The translations under genes and the position numbers were made by a program. This document shows positions 1 to 11,344 of a stretch of 64,000 bases of DNA, one piece after another. This DNA is from Carya illinoinensis (taxonomy: Eukaryota; Streptophyta; Magnoliopsida; Fagales; Juglandaceae): the NCBI RefSeq assembly GCF_018687715.1, contig NC_056760.1:36656001-36720000 (forward strand), read 5' to 3'. Under the pieces are notes generated by a model. That model searched no databases and was not told the DNA's origin. It saw only the letters and a program-made list of their open reading frames with translations. Position 1 is the stretch's first letter, and each line of letters begins with the position of its first letter.

Positions 1-326
1 CAACAAACAATGCATTAATTAATGAAACAAATAGACTTCTGCTGTAACTGAAATGTGGAGCACATGAGCTGCCAATAGAAGACTCCCAAACCTTGCCTCC
101 AAAAAGGTAGTATCGTGTCTGATTTTGTAGTGTTTGGAGCCCAATAAAAGATGAATGATGACTGATATGTAGTCAAGTTCATACCTTTTCTTGGAGATTA
201 CGGCTCACATGACATACACGTTTGCATTATTTTCTTTGTAGCATTGATTTGAAAGATTAGTGAGTTCCTAATGCATTGAGGTTCTTGGATCTTGAATGGT
301 ACTTAGTCTTGTTAAACCTTTTGCAG

Positions 327-532
327 GAGATAAACAAGATTGATGCTTACAAGCAAACAAAGACTGATCCCATAGAGCTTGTTGAATTCTACAAGGCTCG
401 CTTTCTGGTACTACCTTTTTAGAAAATGTGTTATAAACTTGATTCAGTTTTCGGAAATTTTTTTATTTTTTATTTTTTGCTAACCCCTCCTAATCAATCG
501 AACGTTCCTTTCTTTCTCAGGCTCAGCAGTGA
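327..532 (+). CDS. GSTL: Lambda-class glutathione S-transferase, 3' end (copy 1)
   Basis: Only the last two coding exons lie in the window: 327-407 (27 codons, starting EINKIDAYKQTKTDP and ending KARFL) and 521-532 (A-Q-Q-stop). The 113-nt intron between them has a GT donor and CAG acceptor. Positions 1-326 are the 3' part of the preceding intron, since they match the intron at 29464-29788 of copy 2. The family is recognised from this C-terminal helix and from the two complete copies in the window. Lambda GSTs are cytosolic thiol-transfer enzymes with a catalytic Cys; that part of this copy is outside the window. This copy keeps the canonical donor and TGA stop, unlike copy 2. Whether the upstream exons are intact cannot be seen. 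Confidence 0.88.
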
Positions 533-1059
533 ACATGCCAGCAAGTCTTCTAGACATAAAGCTAGTGGCATTGCGCCTTTATGCATTGATTCTTAGTATG
601 TAATAGGAATGTCTTGAGTGCGAGTGTACTAGTTAAATATACCTATATATAAAAAAAAAAAAAAATAAGAGTGTACTAGTTAAATATATGGCTACGTGTA
701 TGTATCAACGTGCTTTAATGTGTTTGGATTGCTTAAATAAATAGAAATCATTTGGTACCATATATGCTAGAACCTTCTGCTTATTGATGATTATGTTTTT
801 ATTTGGGTAACTATGTACATTCGGTACCCAAGAAAAGGCATGCAATGGATTTAAGACTTTTAGTACGATCTTTCAATTATTCAATGAAGGAACTTTAAAA
901 AAAAAAAAAAAAAAAAAAATTCAATGAAGGGTAGTGCTACCGATTATAACTAGTATACTTGCCAGAATCACCCAAAAAAGAAAGACAGAAGAGGAAGAAG
1001 ATTGTCTACCTACCATGAACAATCCTTATATGCAAGTAGCTGATGAAATTTGTGGATTT

Positions 1060-2340
1060 CCATAATTCATGGTAGAAACACACGGGAAACCTCTGGACGC
1101 CAGTGGTGACCGACGTAGCCCAACTTCAGGGTACGGACCTCAAACATGTCTTGCTCCCTAGAAATTGCGGGTTCAATAGTATTCTTGGCAGCCCTTGAAA
1201 ATAAGAGCAATGAAGGTGATGGAGAAAAGGAGAAGTCGAGCAAATAAGGACAAGGAAATTGAGATGAAAGGAGAAGGCAAATGAAGTAAGAGGTGAACAG
1301 GAAGGATAGGACAAAGCTTATATAGAGGAGCAATGATTGACCTTCCAACTTTCATGAACTGGATGTGGGAAATAGAACGGTTTGAATCTCGCAAGACACG
1401 CGGCACGACGTAAAGTATGGGGAGCCGCCTGATAACCATCAATGTGGAAAGGATAGGACGACCACAATCAAGTATCAGAACCAAACCATCAGAGAACGTA
1501 CCAATAAAGTTAGGGAGTGAAGCGTCGTAGACTCGTATGTTGCATCAAATGACAAAAGGGTCCAATAAGGGAGCCCAGGGGCCCAACATGTGAAGGAATT
1601 GGGAGGCAAAAGGGTCACCCCACTTGGGAAGAAACGATACCAAGTGACGACAACTGTATAAAGACATGAAAAGAGAGGAAAGAAGAAATTCCTATAGAAC
1701 TAATTCAATAGGAATTGATGGGATAACTGTAAGGGGATTTTTCCACCGAGCTAGAGGCCCAGAGTATAGGCCAAAGTACAAGGGAGGCCTAGGCCAACCG
1801 AGTAGCCCATCGACCATCAAGAGGCCCCCAGCCTTGGAGCAGAGGGCAGCTCGCGAATTTAAAAATGCAGGAAACCCCTCATAACGCAAAGGAGGGGAAA
1901 CATGCCACCTTGGCACTCCCTTGCGGAGCTTAGTCCCATGTAACCTTGAGTAGATAGGCGAGCGCAAATCGCAGAGAGCCTTAATCCTCTGACGGATGGG
2001 GAAGGGGTGATCTGACAGAGTGAACCCAAAGGATAAACAACACAGAGAGCCATGCTGCATTAAATGCACTATCCCAGAAGCCACGCTGCATTAAAGGAAC
2101 CTGACTAAAGGAACCACTAAGAGGATACATCCCCTTGACACAGGGTATGGGTGGCCGATCCTAGAAATCGGGTATAAAAAACGAATTCCCATGTACTAGG
2201 AACTCTCTGCGCTTGGGAGTGATATTTTGGAAGCCATCACTTAGCAACAATAAGAAGAAGAAATTGACTTAGTTACTTTGAGAGAACCAATCTTTTGATG
2301 AGCAATTATGAATATTTACACTTTTATAACGTGTAAGTCT
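1060..2340. repeat. Unclassified retrotransposon-like block in duplicon A
   Basis: This block is richer in G and C than its surroundings and has no credible protein. It has a match at about 30430-31560 in duplicon B, but the inverted GSTL segment diverges near 12957, where this block would begin. A TATA-like stretch (GGTATAAAAAACG, about 2171) followed by a pyrimidine- and GA-rich leader looks like the 3' half of an LTR. Termini and target duplication were not found, so the class is open. The reading frames inside are short and lack domain signatures. Confidence 0.4.
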
Positions 2341-2939
2341 CGCATATTTCTTTTAATAAAAATAGATAAATTTGAAACTTCTAATATGAAAAAAATTACT
2401 TTTTAATAGTATATCTAACTTTTTTTCAAATTAAATACTTAAGATTTGCATATCCTAAAATTACATAAAGTATTAGCATTGGAATGTTGTTTTGAAATCC
2501 ATTTTTATTGATCACTTCAATTTAAATACCAAAAGTGGGAACCACCAACCGAAAAACCAAGACCCTAATAATAGTAACCCAAAATAAATGGACCACTGTT
2601 TGAACTTCCTAAATGGAACCCATAACCCATTTTAGAGTCCTAGACAAGTAAGATGTCACTTAAATCTATTGAATCTGATACCAACTACCGACAAGGACTC
2701 ATTAACACATGTCGAGTTAAATTTAGCTTACAACTACATAATGGGCTGAGCATTGAGCCCTTACCATTCCCGTACCCAAAGAGCAATTTGTCTACGTACA
2801 ACCGGGATGAGAAATTGCTGGGGAATCAGTCGACGTCAGCTAATACATTATTAAAAAAAAAAAAAAAGTAAACGGACGAATGAAAGAAAACCGAGACAGA
2901 AGAAGTAGGAAGAAAAAAAAGAAAGAAACCAAAACAGCC

Positions 2940-3300
2940 AGATCTAAGATTTTGTCCTTCCTTTGTCGCATTTCATTTCCACTTCTTTTTTTTTTTCTCT
3001 AGGCGAAAAACCAGATATGAGATTTTGTCTTTCCATTTTTGTATAAAAAATGATTGTGAAAATTGTTTATAGCGACAATGGGTGAAAAACCATATATAAG
3101 ATTTTGTCCTTCCACCATCTTTCTTCTTTGTTACTTTTTTTTTTCCTCGTTTCTGGGTGCAAAACCATATTTGAGATTTTGTCCTTTCATCTTTGTAGTA
3201 AAATGATAGTGAAAAATTGTTTATAGTGAAAATGGGTGGAAACCTAGATTTGAGATTTTTTTCTTTCCTCCGTCTTCCTTCTTCGTCACATTTCTTCTTC
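2940..3300 (+). repeat. Degenerate tandem repeat, about 70-80 bp units
   Basis: Four to five imperfect units share a core of the form AAACCAGAT-TGAGATTTTGTCC, followed by a C/T-rich spacer and an AAAATTGTTTATAG-type tail. Cores occur near 2937, 3009, 3089, 3162 and 3241. Duplicon B keeps only about one and a half units (31917-32040). Confidence 0.6.
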
Positions 3301-3963
3301 CCATAACTCCATAGAATACTTGAAGCAATATTCCTAATAGCATTCCCAGTTGAGAGAAAGAAAAAGGAAGTGTTAATAGCACTTGCGCAACTTGTTGTGA
3401 AAGAAAAGAACCAAAATGTATTGATTCATTTGAATAAGCTAAAAATCAATGTTTCTTTATAGTTCTCGTAATTCGTTTTACTTGATTAGAAGTGCAGCTG
3501 AACCATGCAGAGAGCTCTAGAATGACCAGAAGAAATGGGGGGCTTCGTGAGGCAGTGACTTCATGGAGAAGATGTTAGGAGCTTTGTGGGGATGGAGAAG
3601 ATGAAGGCAAAGGCTTATGTCTTCATGGGAACAGGGGTTTCAATGGGATGGAGGCCACCAGCCACTTCAGTCTCTGCTTGGCTATCAAATTAGAAACTGC
3701 CACGTCATACGCGATGCTACGGGGGTTTCCCAAGTTGGTTTCGAGTAAAATTTTTGCCTAACTACTTGATTTATAGAATTGTGGGTGAGGAGAGAGAGAT
3801 CCTCCCTTTGCCTAACTACATTTTCTAAGAATAGCATCTATATTCGGATAATCAAAATATGTTTTTGAGTAAAATATAGTCAAAATTTTAGAGATTGTTC
3901 TGATTGAGCCCCATATCTGGATGACCATTTTGGAGAAATATTTTGGGGTGGCTAGATCCTCAT

Positions 3964-5302
3964 TGTTGAACCCAAGGTTTCAAGTTTTGTGTAATTATAT
4001 ATCTACACATGGATTTTGATGATAACAAATGAATTGAAAGAATAAAGGAGTCTCAAGCTCAAATTATCTACAGAGTGGAGTCAAGCACATCAAGGAAACA
4101 AGTATGAGCAAGAAGGGAATAAGTTCACATTAAAGTGATAGAGTAATGTTGTAAATCTCTTAAAAATTCGAAATTAGGATTAAGGCTCAAAATTGATATT
4201 TTATCATAAAGCATTAAAATACATTTTCCACATGTACATGAATATTTTGAAAATTAAATTTGAAAATTTTGAAAGATGATTGATTGTCATTTTTCACATG
4301 TGCATACTTTGATTAAAGGATTGAACTTTGAAAATATTAAAGATGATTGATTGTCATCTTTCACATGTGCATGTTTTATTTGAATATTTTCAAAAGTGAT
4401 TGATGTTTTTTTTTACTTATGCAAAAGGTAGATGATTTTGTTTGAAAATTTTGAAAAGTAAAGTGTGATCCTTTTGTCATATGCAAAAAGTAAAAGATTA
4501 GATTTGAATTTTTTTGAAAAGTAAAGTGTGCTCCTTTTGTCATATGCCAAAAATAAAAGATTAGGTTTGAAGTTTTTAAAAAATGAATGATGTTGTCTTT
4601 GACAATTGAAAAAGAAGAACTTTTTATTTGAATTTTTTGAAAAAGTGAATGATGTTGTTTTTGACATGTGAATCTTTTTAAATTTGAATATGAAGTCTCA
4701 TATGCTTATAAATAGATCATTTGAGAGTTTCACATTTACAACATCCAGAGCATACAACATTCATTCAAAACTGTCATTCTCTCTTCTTTAAGCATTGAGC
4801 TTTAATCCTTGTTCATTTTGAGAGAAATATAATTTGCGCTATATTGTTCTTATTTCACTCATTGAGGAGTGTTTTCTGATAACCTACCCACTAGCAGCTC
4901 TTGTATCAGAAAAAGGGTGTGTATAACCTTTGTGCGTGTAGAAAGTGTTCTACACAGGGAATAGTTGAATCACCACGTGTAAAGTGATTGCAAGTGTAGA
5001 GGGTGTTCTACACGGATCCTTTGTAGCGGTGTTGTTTAAAGGTGTAATAGGTTTCTATCTTCACCTGAAAGAGGTTAAATAGTGAATTTGGGATCCTCAA
5101 GGGGTAGCTTGAGGCGAGGATGTAGGCAATGGGGCCAAACCTCGTTAACATGCTGAGTTTGCTTCTCTCTTACCCTTACTCTTTATATTTATTACTGTTT
5201 TATATTTTGTTTATATTTTATATTGTATATTTGATTTATAATTGTTATTTCTTTAAATACAACTCAATTCACCTCCCTCTTGTATTAGTCATCTAGGCAA
5301 CA
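3964..5302 (+). repeat. 5' LTR of SIRE-like Copia
   Basis: It runs from TGTTGAACCC to ...GGCAACA. Its U3 part has internal short repeats (a GATGATTGATTGTCA unit near 4275 and 4342, and GAAAAGTAAAGTGTG near 4453 and 4518). It matches 11345-12679 along its length with scattered substitutions and small indels. Reading frames within it are LTR sequence, not genes. Confidence 0.95.
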
Positions 5303-5304
5303 AT

Positions 5305-5316
5305 TGGTATCAGAGC
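5305..5316 (+). other. Primer-binding site, initiator Met tRNA
   Basis: TGGTATCAGAGC lies two bases after the LTR end. It is the standard complement of the 3' end of plant initiator methionine tRNA, used to prime minus-strand DNA synthesis. Confidence 0.93.
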
Positions 5317-5551
5317 TAGTTGACTTGTACTGTTCATACAGGCAGATCACTCATGGGAACTTTCGCTTGTGACTGTGTCACCGAAGCAAGACTCTCCGAC
5401 CATGGGTGACGGTGCACCGGTAGAGACGGTGGCCGGCTAGTCTAGTAGGTACAATTGTTAGGTGACATAGGTGGGGCCTATGATCAGTAACAATTGGTAT
5501 CAGATCTAAGAGCTCTATTATAAGATTAACTATCTTTTGAGTTAAGATCTT

Positions 5552-6484
5552 ATGACTAACATTGCAGCTTCATTTGGTAAAGGTCAATCTAGTAGTCGGC
5601 CTCCACTCTTTTGTAGAGATAATTACTCATTTTGGAAAGTTAGAATAAGAATATTCCTTCAAGCTCAAAGTCGAGAAATCTGGAAATGCATTGTAAATGG
5701 ACCTTATATTCCAACAAAAGTGGTTGATGGAGTAAAGGTCAAAAAGGAAGAAGAAGAGTTTGATCGTGAAGACGATAGACTTTATACTTTGAATTTAACT
5801 GCTATGAATTTATTATTTAATGCTCTCAATGGAAATGAGTTTAATAAAATAATGAATTGTGCTACGGCAAAAGAAATTTGGGATAACTTGGAAGTTACTT
5901 ATGAAGGAATTTCGCAAGTCAAGAAATCAAAAATTTATATTCTTACTCATGAATATGAAATGTTTAAGATGAATGATGATGAATCTATTTCTAGTATGCA
6001 CACTCGTTTTACTAACATCATAAACAGCTTGACAGCTCTTGGCAAAATTTATTCCAAGATGGAGATAGTAAGAAAAATTCTCAACTCTCTACCAAAACAC
6101 TGGGAATCAAAAGTGACAGCGATTCTCTACCTCAAGAAGCTCGAAGTGAATGAACTCATCAGGTCTCTTATCACTCATGAGTAGAAAAATGAAAGCCAAA
6201 GAAGAGCTTGGCACTTAAAGCTATTCCTCATGAAAGTGAAAGTGATGAAAATGAGGAAAATGAAGACAAAGATGAAGAAGTGATGATAATAAGAAGAATT
6301 CAGAGGTTCTTAAAGAAAAATAAAACTCCTCCGAGGAAATCCTTCAAAAAGTTTTCCAAAAAAGATTCAGGTAAAAATGACACTTTAATTTGTTATAAAT
6401 GCAATAAACCTAGTCATATCAAGCCAGATTGTCATCTGCTAAAGAAAGATCGAAACAAGGGCAAGAAAACAATAAAAGCTACAT
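5552..6484 (+). pseudogene. Gag of SIRE-like Copia, broken
   Basis: The first 210 codons (5552-6181) read as a UBN2-type Copia Gag, with a WKVRIRIFLQAQ stretch near the N-terminus. A TAG at 6182-6184 ends this frame. The continuation is in another frame from about 6208 and carries a basic region and a CCHC zinc knuckle (CYKCNKPSHIKPDC, 6391-6432) before a TAG at 6484-6486. One frameshift and two stops therefore split the protein. Gag forms the virus-like particle and binds RNA in intact relatives. Confidence 0.88.
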
Positions 6485-6486
6485 AG

Positions 6487-6891
6487 GATGATGATTCAAG
6501 TAGCTCAGACAGTGAAGCAAGCAATGGAGAATCAGCAAATCTTTGTCTTATGGCTAAAGATGACATTGAGGTAACAAATCTTGATAATATTGAAGATCCT
6601 TCATATGAAGAATTGCAAAATGTTTTAGAAGAGGTAAATGAAGAATTTGAAAAATTGGGTATCAAGTATACTGCTTTGACAAAGAAAAATTCTTCTTTAA
6701 CAAACGAAATTGATATTTTAAGAAAAAAAAGTATCATTTTGAAAGATGAAAATCTTGAGTTGAATAAGATGAAAACTGATTTAGAAAATATTGTTGAAAA
6801 CTTTACGAATGGAAAAAGAAATTTTGAAAAACTTCTTGGTAGTCAAAGATGTGTTTTTGACAAAGCAGGCTTGGGATATATGCCAAAATAA
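6487..6891 (+). pseudogene. Acidic and coiled-coil segment between Gag and protease
   Basis: After the TAG at 6484 the same frame continues with a Ser/Asp-rich acidic tract, ANLCLMA at about 6535-6555, and then about 100 residues rich in Leu, Glu and Lys with heptad-like spacing (LEEVNEEFEKLG onward). The frame stops at 6889-6891 just after a segment containing FEKLLGSQRCVFDKAGLGY. This arrangement is typical of SIRE-type Gag-Pol polyproteins, so it is a piece of that polyprotein and not a separate gene. Confidence 0.8.
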
Positions 6892-7209
6892 AAATACAAA
6901 CCTTATAAAAATTTCTTTGATAATCCTTCTACATCAAAAACTAATATTCAAAATTCTTTTCATAAAAATAATTTTGTCAAAAAACGATATTATTATAATC
7001 ATTCAAGTTCTTCATATATGTCACATGCTATTTGCAATTTCTGTAATAGAAATAATCATAATTATCATACTTGTCCTATTAGAAGAAATCATACAATGAC
7101 TATTAGGGCTATATAAGTACCTAAAAATCTTGTTTCTTCTAATACTAATAAATAAAGAACCCAAAGAACTGGGGTACTAAGAAAAATCATTTTAATTATT
7201 TTTATAGGT

Positions 7210-10200
7210 ATGCATGAGTCATCCACAAGCAAAAACAAATGGTTTTTAGATAGTGGATGTTCAAGATACATAACGGAAGACAAGACTAAGTTATTTGATC
7301 TTAGATCTAAAGAAGAAGGACACGTGATATTTGGAGACAACTTGAAAGGGAAAATCGTGGAAATAGGTAAAATTGGTAATGAATCTTCTCTCATAATTGA
7401 AGATGTTCTACTTGTTGAAGGTCTAAAACATAATCTTTTGAGCATAAGTCAATTATGTGATAAAAGATTTACAGTTACTTTCAAAATGGATAAGTGCATT
7501 ATTTTGAATTATCAGGATTGTAATATTTGTTTTATTACTTTTAGAAGCAATAATGTTTATACAATTGATTTTGAAGAAATTACCTCACAAGATGCTATTT
7601 GCTTTTCAGTTCAAAATGAAATTAGTTGGCTATGGCATAGAAGATTAAGTTATGCCAACATGGAACTTATTTCCAAACTTTCAAAAAATGATCTTGTGAG
7701 AGGTTTACCAAAAATAAATTTTCTTAAAGATAAAATTTGTGATGCATGCCAATTTGGTAAACAAACAAAAACTTCTTTTAAAACCAAGAAACATATTTCC
7801 ACTACTAGACCATTGCAACTGTACACATGGATCTTTTTGGACCAAATAGAGTTGCAAGTCTAGGAGGAAAATATTATGCATTTGTTATTGTTGATGATTT
7901 CTCTAGATATACTTGGGTCATCTTTCTTGCTCATAAAGATGAGGCACATAATGTCTTTACCAATTTTTGCAAGAGAATTCAAAATGAAAAGGGCTATATT
8001 ATTTCAAGTATCTGAAGTGATAGAGGAAAAGAGTTTGTTAATAAATATATTGAAATATTTTGTGATGAAAATGATTTTATGTATAATTTTTATGCTCCTC
8101 GAACTCCTCAACAAAATGGGGTAGTAGAGAGGAAAAATAGATCTCTTCAAGAGATGACAAGAACAATACTCAATGAGAACAACTTGCCTAGTTATTTTTG
8201 GGCCGAAGCGGTAAGTACTGCATATTATGTTATAAATAAAATTATGCTAAAGTCTAAATTAGATAAAACCCTTTATGAGGTTTGGAATGAGAAAAAACCC
8301 AACATTTATTACTTTCATATATTTGAATGCAAATGTTTTATTTTGAATGATATGGATAATTTAGGCAAGTTTGATGCAAAATCTGATGAAGGTATTTTTC
8401 TCGGGTATTTTACTAATAGTAAAGCTTATGGAGTATTCAATAAAAAGATTTTGATTGTAGAAAAATCTACGCATGTAGTATTTGATGAATCTAATTCTCC
8501 ACTCTCCAAGAAATCTATTGATGAAGAAACATGAGGTATAAATAACATGAAAAGTCTCAATCTCAACAAAGAAAACACAATAGAAGAAGTTCAACATGGA
8601 ACCATTAGGAAAGATCATCAAAATTTAATACAAGATGCAACTAAACAGTGAAAATTTGTGAAAGATCATCTAGTGGAACAAATTTTGGGAGAACTTTCAC
8701 GAGGTTTAAGTACTCGATCATCTCTTAGAAATATTTGCAATCATACTACTTTTCTATTTCAGACTGAACCCAAAAATATTGATGACGCACTTCTTGATGA
8801 ATCTTGGATTCTAGTTATGCAAGAAGAGTTGAATCAATTTAAAAGAAATGATGTTTGGACACTTGTTTTTAGACCAAAAAATCATACTATTATTAGAACA
8901 AAATGAGTTTTTAGAAACAAGAAAGATGAGTCTGAAGTCATTATTAGAAATAAAGCTCGACTTGTAGCCCAATGTTTTAATCAAGAAAAATGAATCGATT
9001 ATGATGAGAAATATGCACCAGTCGCAAGATTAAAAGTTATTCGAATGCTACTTGCATATGCTTGTTATAAAGATTTCAAACTTTTTCAAATGGATGCTAA
9101 AAGTGATTTCTTAAATGATTTTATAAATGAAGAGGTATATGTTGAGCAACCTCCAGGTTTTGAAAATCATATTTCCCCAAATCATATTTTCAAACTCACA
9201 AAAGCACTATATGGACTTAAACAAGCTCCTAGAGCTTAGTATGAGAGACTCAGTGGTTTCTTAATTGAAAAAAAGTTTTCCAAGAGGAAAAATTGACACA
9301 ACTCTTTTCATTAAATATGAAAATGATGATATTCTTTTGATTCAGATTTATGTTGATGATATAATATTCGGTGCTAATAATGAAAATATGTGTCAAGTTT
9401 TTGCTAAGACTATGCAGGAAGAATTTGAGATAAGCATGATGGGAGAACTTACATTCTTTCTCGGATTGCAAATTAAGCAAGCAAAAAATGAGACATTCAT
9501 CAATCAATCAAAATATATTAAGGAATTACTGAAAAAGTTAGGGATAGAAAGTGTTAAGGAAATTGGAACACCAATGAGCCCATCAACTAAACTTGATAAA
9601 GATGAATCCGGTAAGCTAGTTGACTCGAAAATATATCGATGTATGATTGGTAGCTTATTATATTTAATAGCCAGTAGACTAGATATTATGTTTAGTGTGT
9701 GTTTATGTGCACGCTTTCAATCATCTCCAAAAGAATCATATTTAATTACAGTTAAATGCATTCTTAGATATCTTAGTGGTACAATTAATCTAGGGTTATG
9801 GTACCCTAAGCACACATCTTTCGATCTAATCAGCTACACAGATGCAGATTATGCTAGCTGTAAAATAGATCGAAAAAGCACTAGTAGAGCATGCAATTTC
9901 TTAGGTCATGCACTAGTTTCCTGGTTTAGTAAAAAATAAAATTCTGTTGCACTATTTACTGCTGAGGCAGAATATGTTGCTGCGGGTAGTTGTTGTGCTC
10001 AAGTTCTCTACATGAAGTAATAACTTGAAGATTTTAAAGTCATGTATAATCACATTCCAATCAAATGTGATAATACAAGTGCAATAAATCTCTCAAAGAA
10101 CCCAATACAACATTCTAGAACTAAGCATATTGAAAGAAGATATCATTTTTTTCGAGATCATGTGCAGAAAGGCGATATAATACTAGAATTCACAAATACA

Positions 10201-10302
10201 CACGATCAGTTAGTAGATATTTTTACAAAACCCTTACCAGATAATAGATTATGTATGATTAGAAGAGAAATGGGAATGATACATGCTATGAATATCTCTT
10301 AA
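7210..10302 (+). pseudogene. Pol of SIRE-like Copia: protease, integrase, RT, RNase H (broken)
   Basis: Domains in order are: aspartic protease (WFLDSGCSRYIT, about 7240); HHCC pre-integrase (WLWHRRLSYANM, about 7627, and CDACQFGK); integrase core from DLFGP (7830) with SDRGKEF after a TGA at 8013 and VVERKN near 8120; reverse transcriptase, with DAKSDFLN where intact copies usually have VKSAFLNG, LYGLKQAPRA followed by a stop (9237), and YVDDIIFGA near 9350; RNase H with TDADYASCK near 9839 and HSRTKHIE near 10112. Frameshifts near 7850 and stops at 8532, 8904, 8991, 9237 and 9937 make this a pseudogene. Confidence 0.93.
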
Positions 10303-11330
10303 AAGATAGACCAGAGTCAATAAAAATAGAGAGAGATTTTTTAAATACTTTTACATAAACTTGAGATTCTTAGCCTCATGTTTGAGACGCTCATTCTCTT
10401 CATACAATATCATGTCATCCCTATCTATGGAAACTGGCAAGCGGAATGAAGAATCTAACAGAGATTTCAACTGTTTATTCTTCTGCCGAATGATTCATTC
10501 CCTTATGTGAGACTCTTGAATAATTCGTTGAAGTACAATAATTTATTCTTTAAGCTTTTCAACCTCATTATTTCTGACTTGTAGCCATTGGGAAAAAGCA
10601 ACAATAGATGAGGAGTAACGAGTCCCAAGACTCACCAAGTCGTAGATAGCATCGGAATATGACTTATTAGCCAAATTATTATTTTCTTGCTGTAACATGG
10701 CACTAATGACAGCTGGAAAAAGGACAGAAGGTTGAGGTGTAGAATGCCTCATGGATGAATCTAGAGAAATGTTAGAAGAATGAGCCATTGAGAAAAGAAT
10801 TGAAGGCTTAAAGCGAGAATGCTGAAAGAATGCAGATGAGTTATAGATATGAGAAGAAAACTTGATGCAGATTGGATGAACTTTAAGACTGATTTTATAG
10901 AGATAGCATAAAGAATAAGACAAGCTATCATCCAAGCCAAAGATCAATGTGATTTTTTTTTACCGATCGGTGAAAATGACATTTTTTAAGAAACTCGGAG
11001 CCCTCAATCTCGTTCATCAACAACATCGGGCGATAATTTCAAATCTCCAGCCACACTTGTCGGGTCACGGACGGATCTATTTTTTTAACTATCTACAGTT
11101 TCTACTAACGCACCGTTTTCTTCAGTCCATTTACTTGTTGCGGATCCTTTTCAATGATGTCAAAAGGGGGAGAAGTGTTAAATTAGAACATTAATATTGT
11201 TTGAATTGCTAAATTTGTTATATATGTTTGGAATTATATTCATACTTTTACTTGAAAAACTAATGCATATTTTCAGGGGGAGCTTAAGTATTAATACAGG
11301 TTTCATGTTCTATCAAGTATTTGTCATATC
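10303..11330 (+). other. Region between pol and 3' LTR of SIRE-like Copia
   Basis: SIRE relatives often carry an env-like sense frame here; I see none. The region has the antisense frame described separately and two G-rich purine tracts (CAAAAGGGGGAGAAG near 11161 and CAGGGGGAGC near 11274) that resemble the true polypurine tract. Confidence 0.6.
10351..10788 (-). pseudogene. Antisense coiled-coil reading frame inside Copia, two stops
   Basis: Read on the minus strand from ATG at 10788-10786, the frame gives 81 codons (MAHSSNISLDSS... to ...EVEKLKE), a TAA at 10545-10543, 15 codons, a TGA at 10497-10495, then 47 codons to a final TAA at 10353-10351. The frame is also open upstream to 10959. 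The C-terminal half is rich in Lys, Glu, Gln and Leu (KNKQLKSLLD, EENERLKHEAKNLKF) and looks like a coiled coil. It lies between RNase H and the 3' LTR, opposite to pol. No family was recognised. Two stops in 146 AT-rich codons suggest a decayed gene and not chance openness. Confidence 0.5.
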
Positions 11331-11344
11331 AAAAAGGGAGAGAT
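11331..11344 (+). other. Polypurine tract
   Basis: AAAAAGGGAGAGAT lies directly before the 3' LTR. This is where plus-strand priming occurs in LTR elements. Confidence 0.85.

Larger units (their letters stand above)
1..3963 (+). repeat. Duplicon A (direct copy of 29464-32795)
   Basis: From the first base this stretch matches 29464-32732 in the same order and orientation: GSTL last intron and exons, 3' flank, a retro-like block at 1060-2340, and the flank to 3963. After the Copia insertion it resumes at 12680-12741. Differences from duplicon B include about 449 bp present here (about 2727-3175) and absent there, and about 105 bp around 2040-2145. Runs of A lie at 650-664 and 897-919. The 533-1059 flank holds no gene that I can see. 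Confidence 0.85.

Noticed and set aside
1666..2084. Frames on both strands at 1666-2084 and their counterparts at 30378-31195
   Set aside because: They lie in a repeated retro-like block, overlap each other on opposite strands, and have no domain signature.
4413..4667. Lys/Phe/Ser-rich minus-strand frame, and similar frames at 35548-35927
   Set aside because: They lie inside LTRs of the SIRE-like family and arise from short internal repeats.
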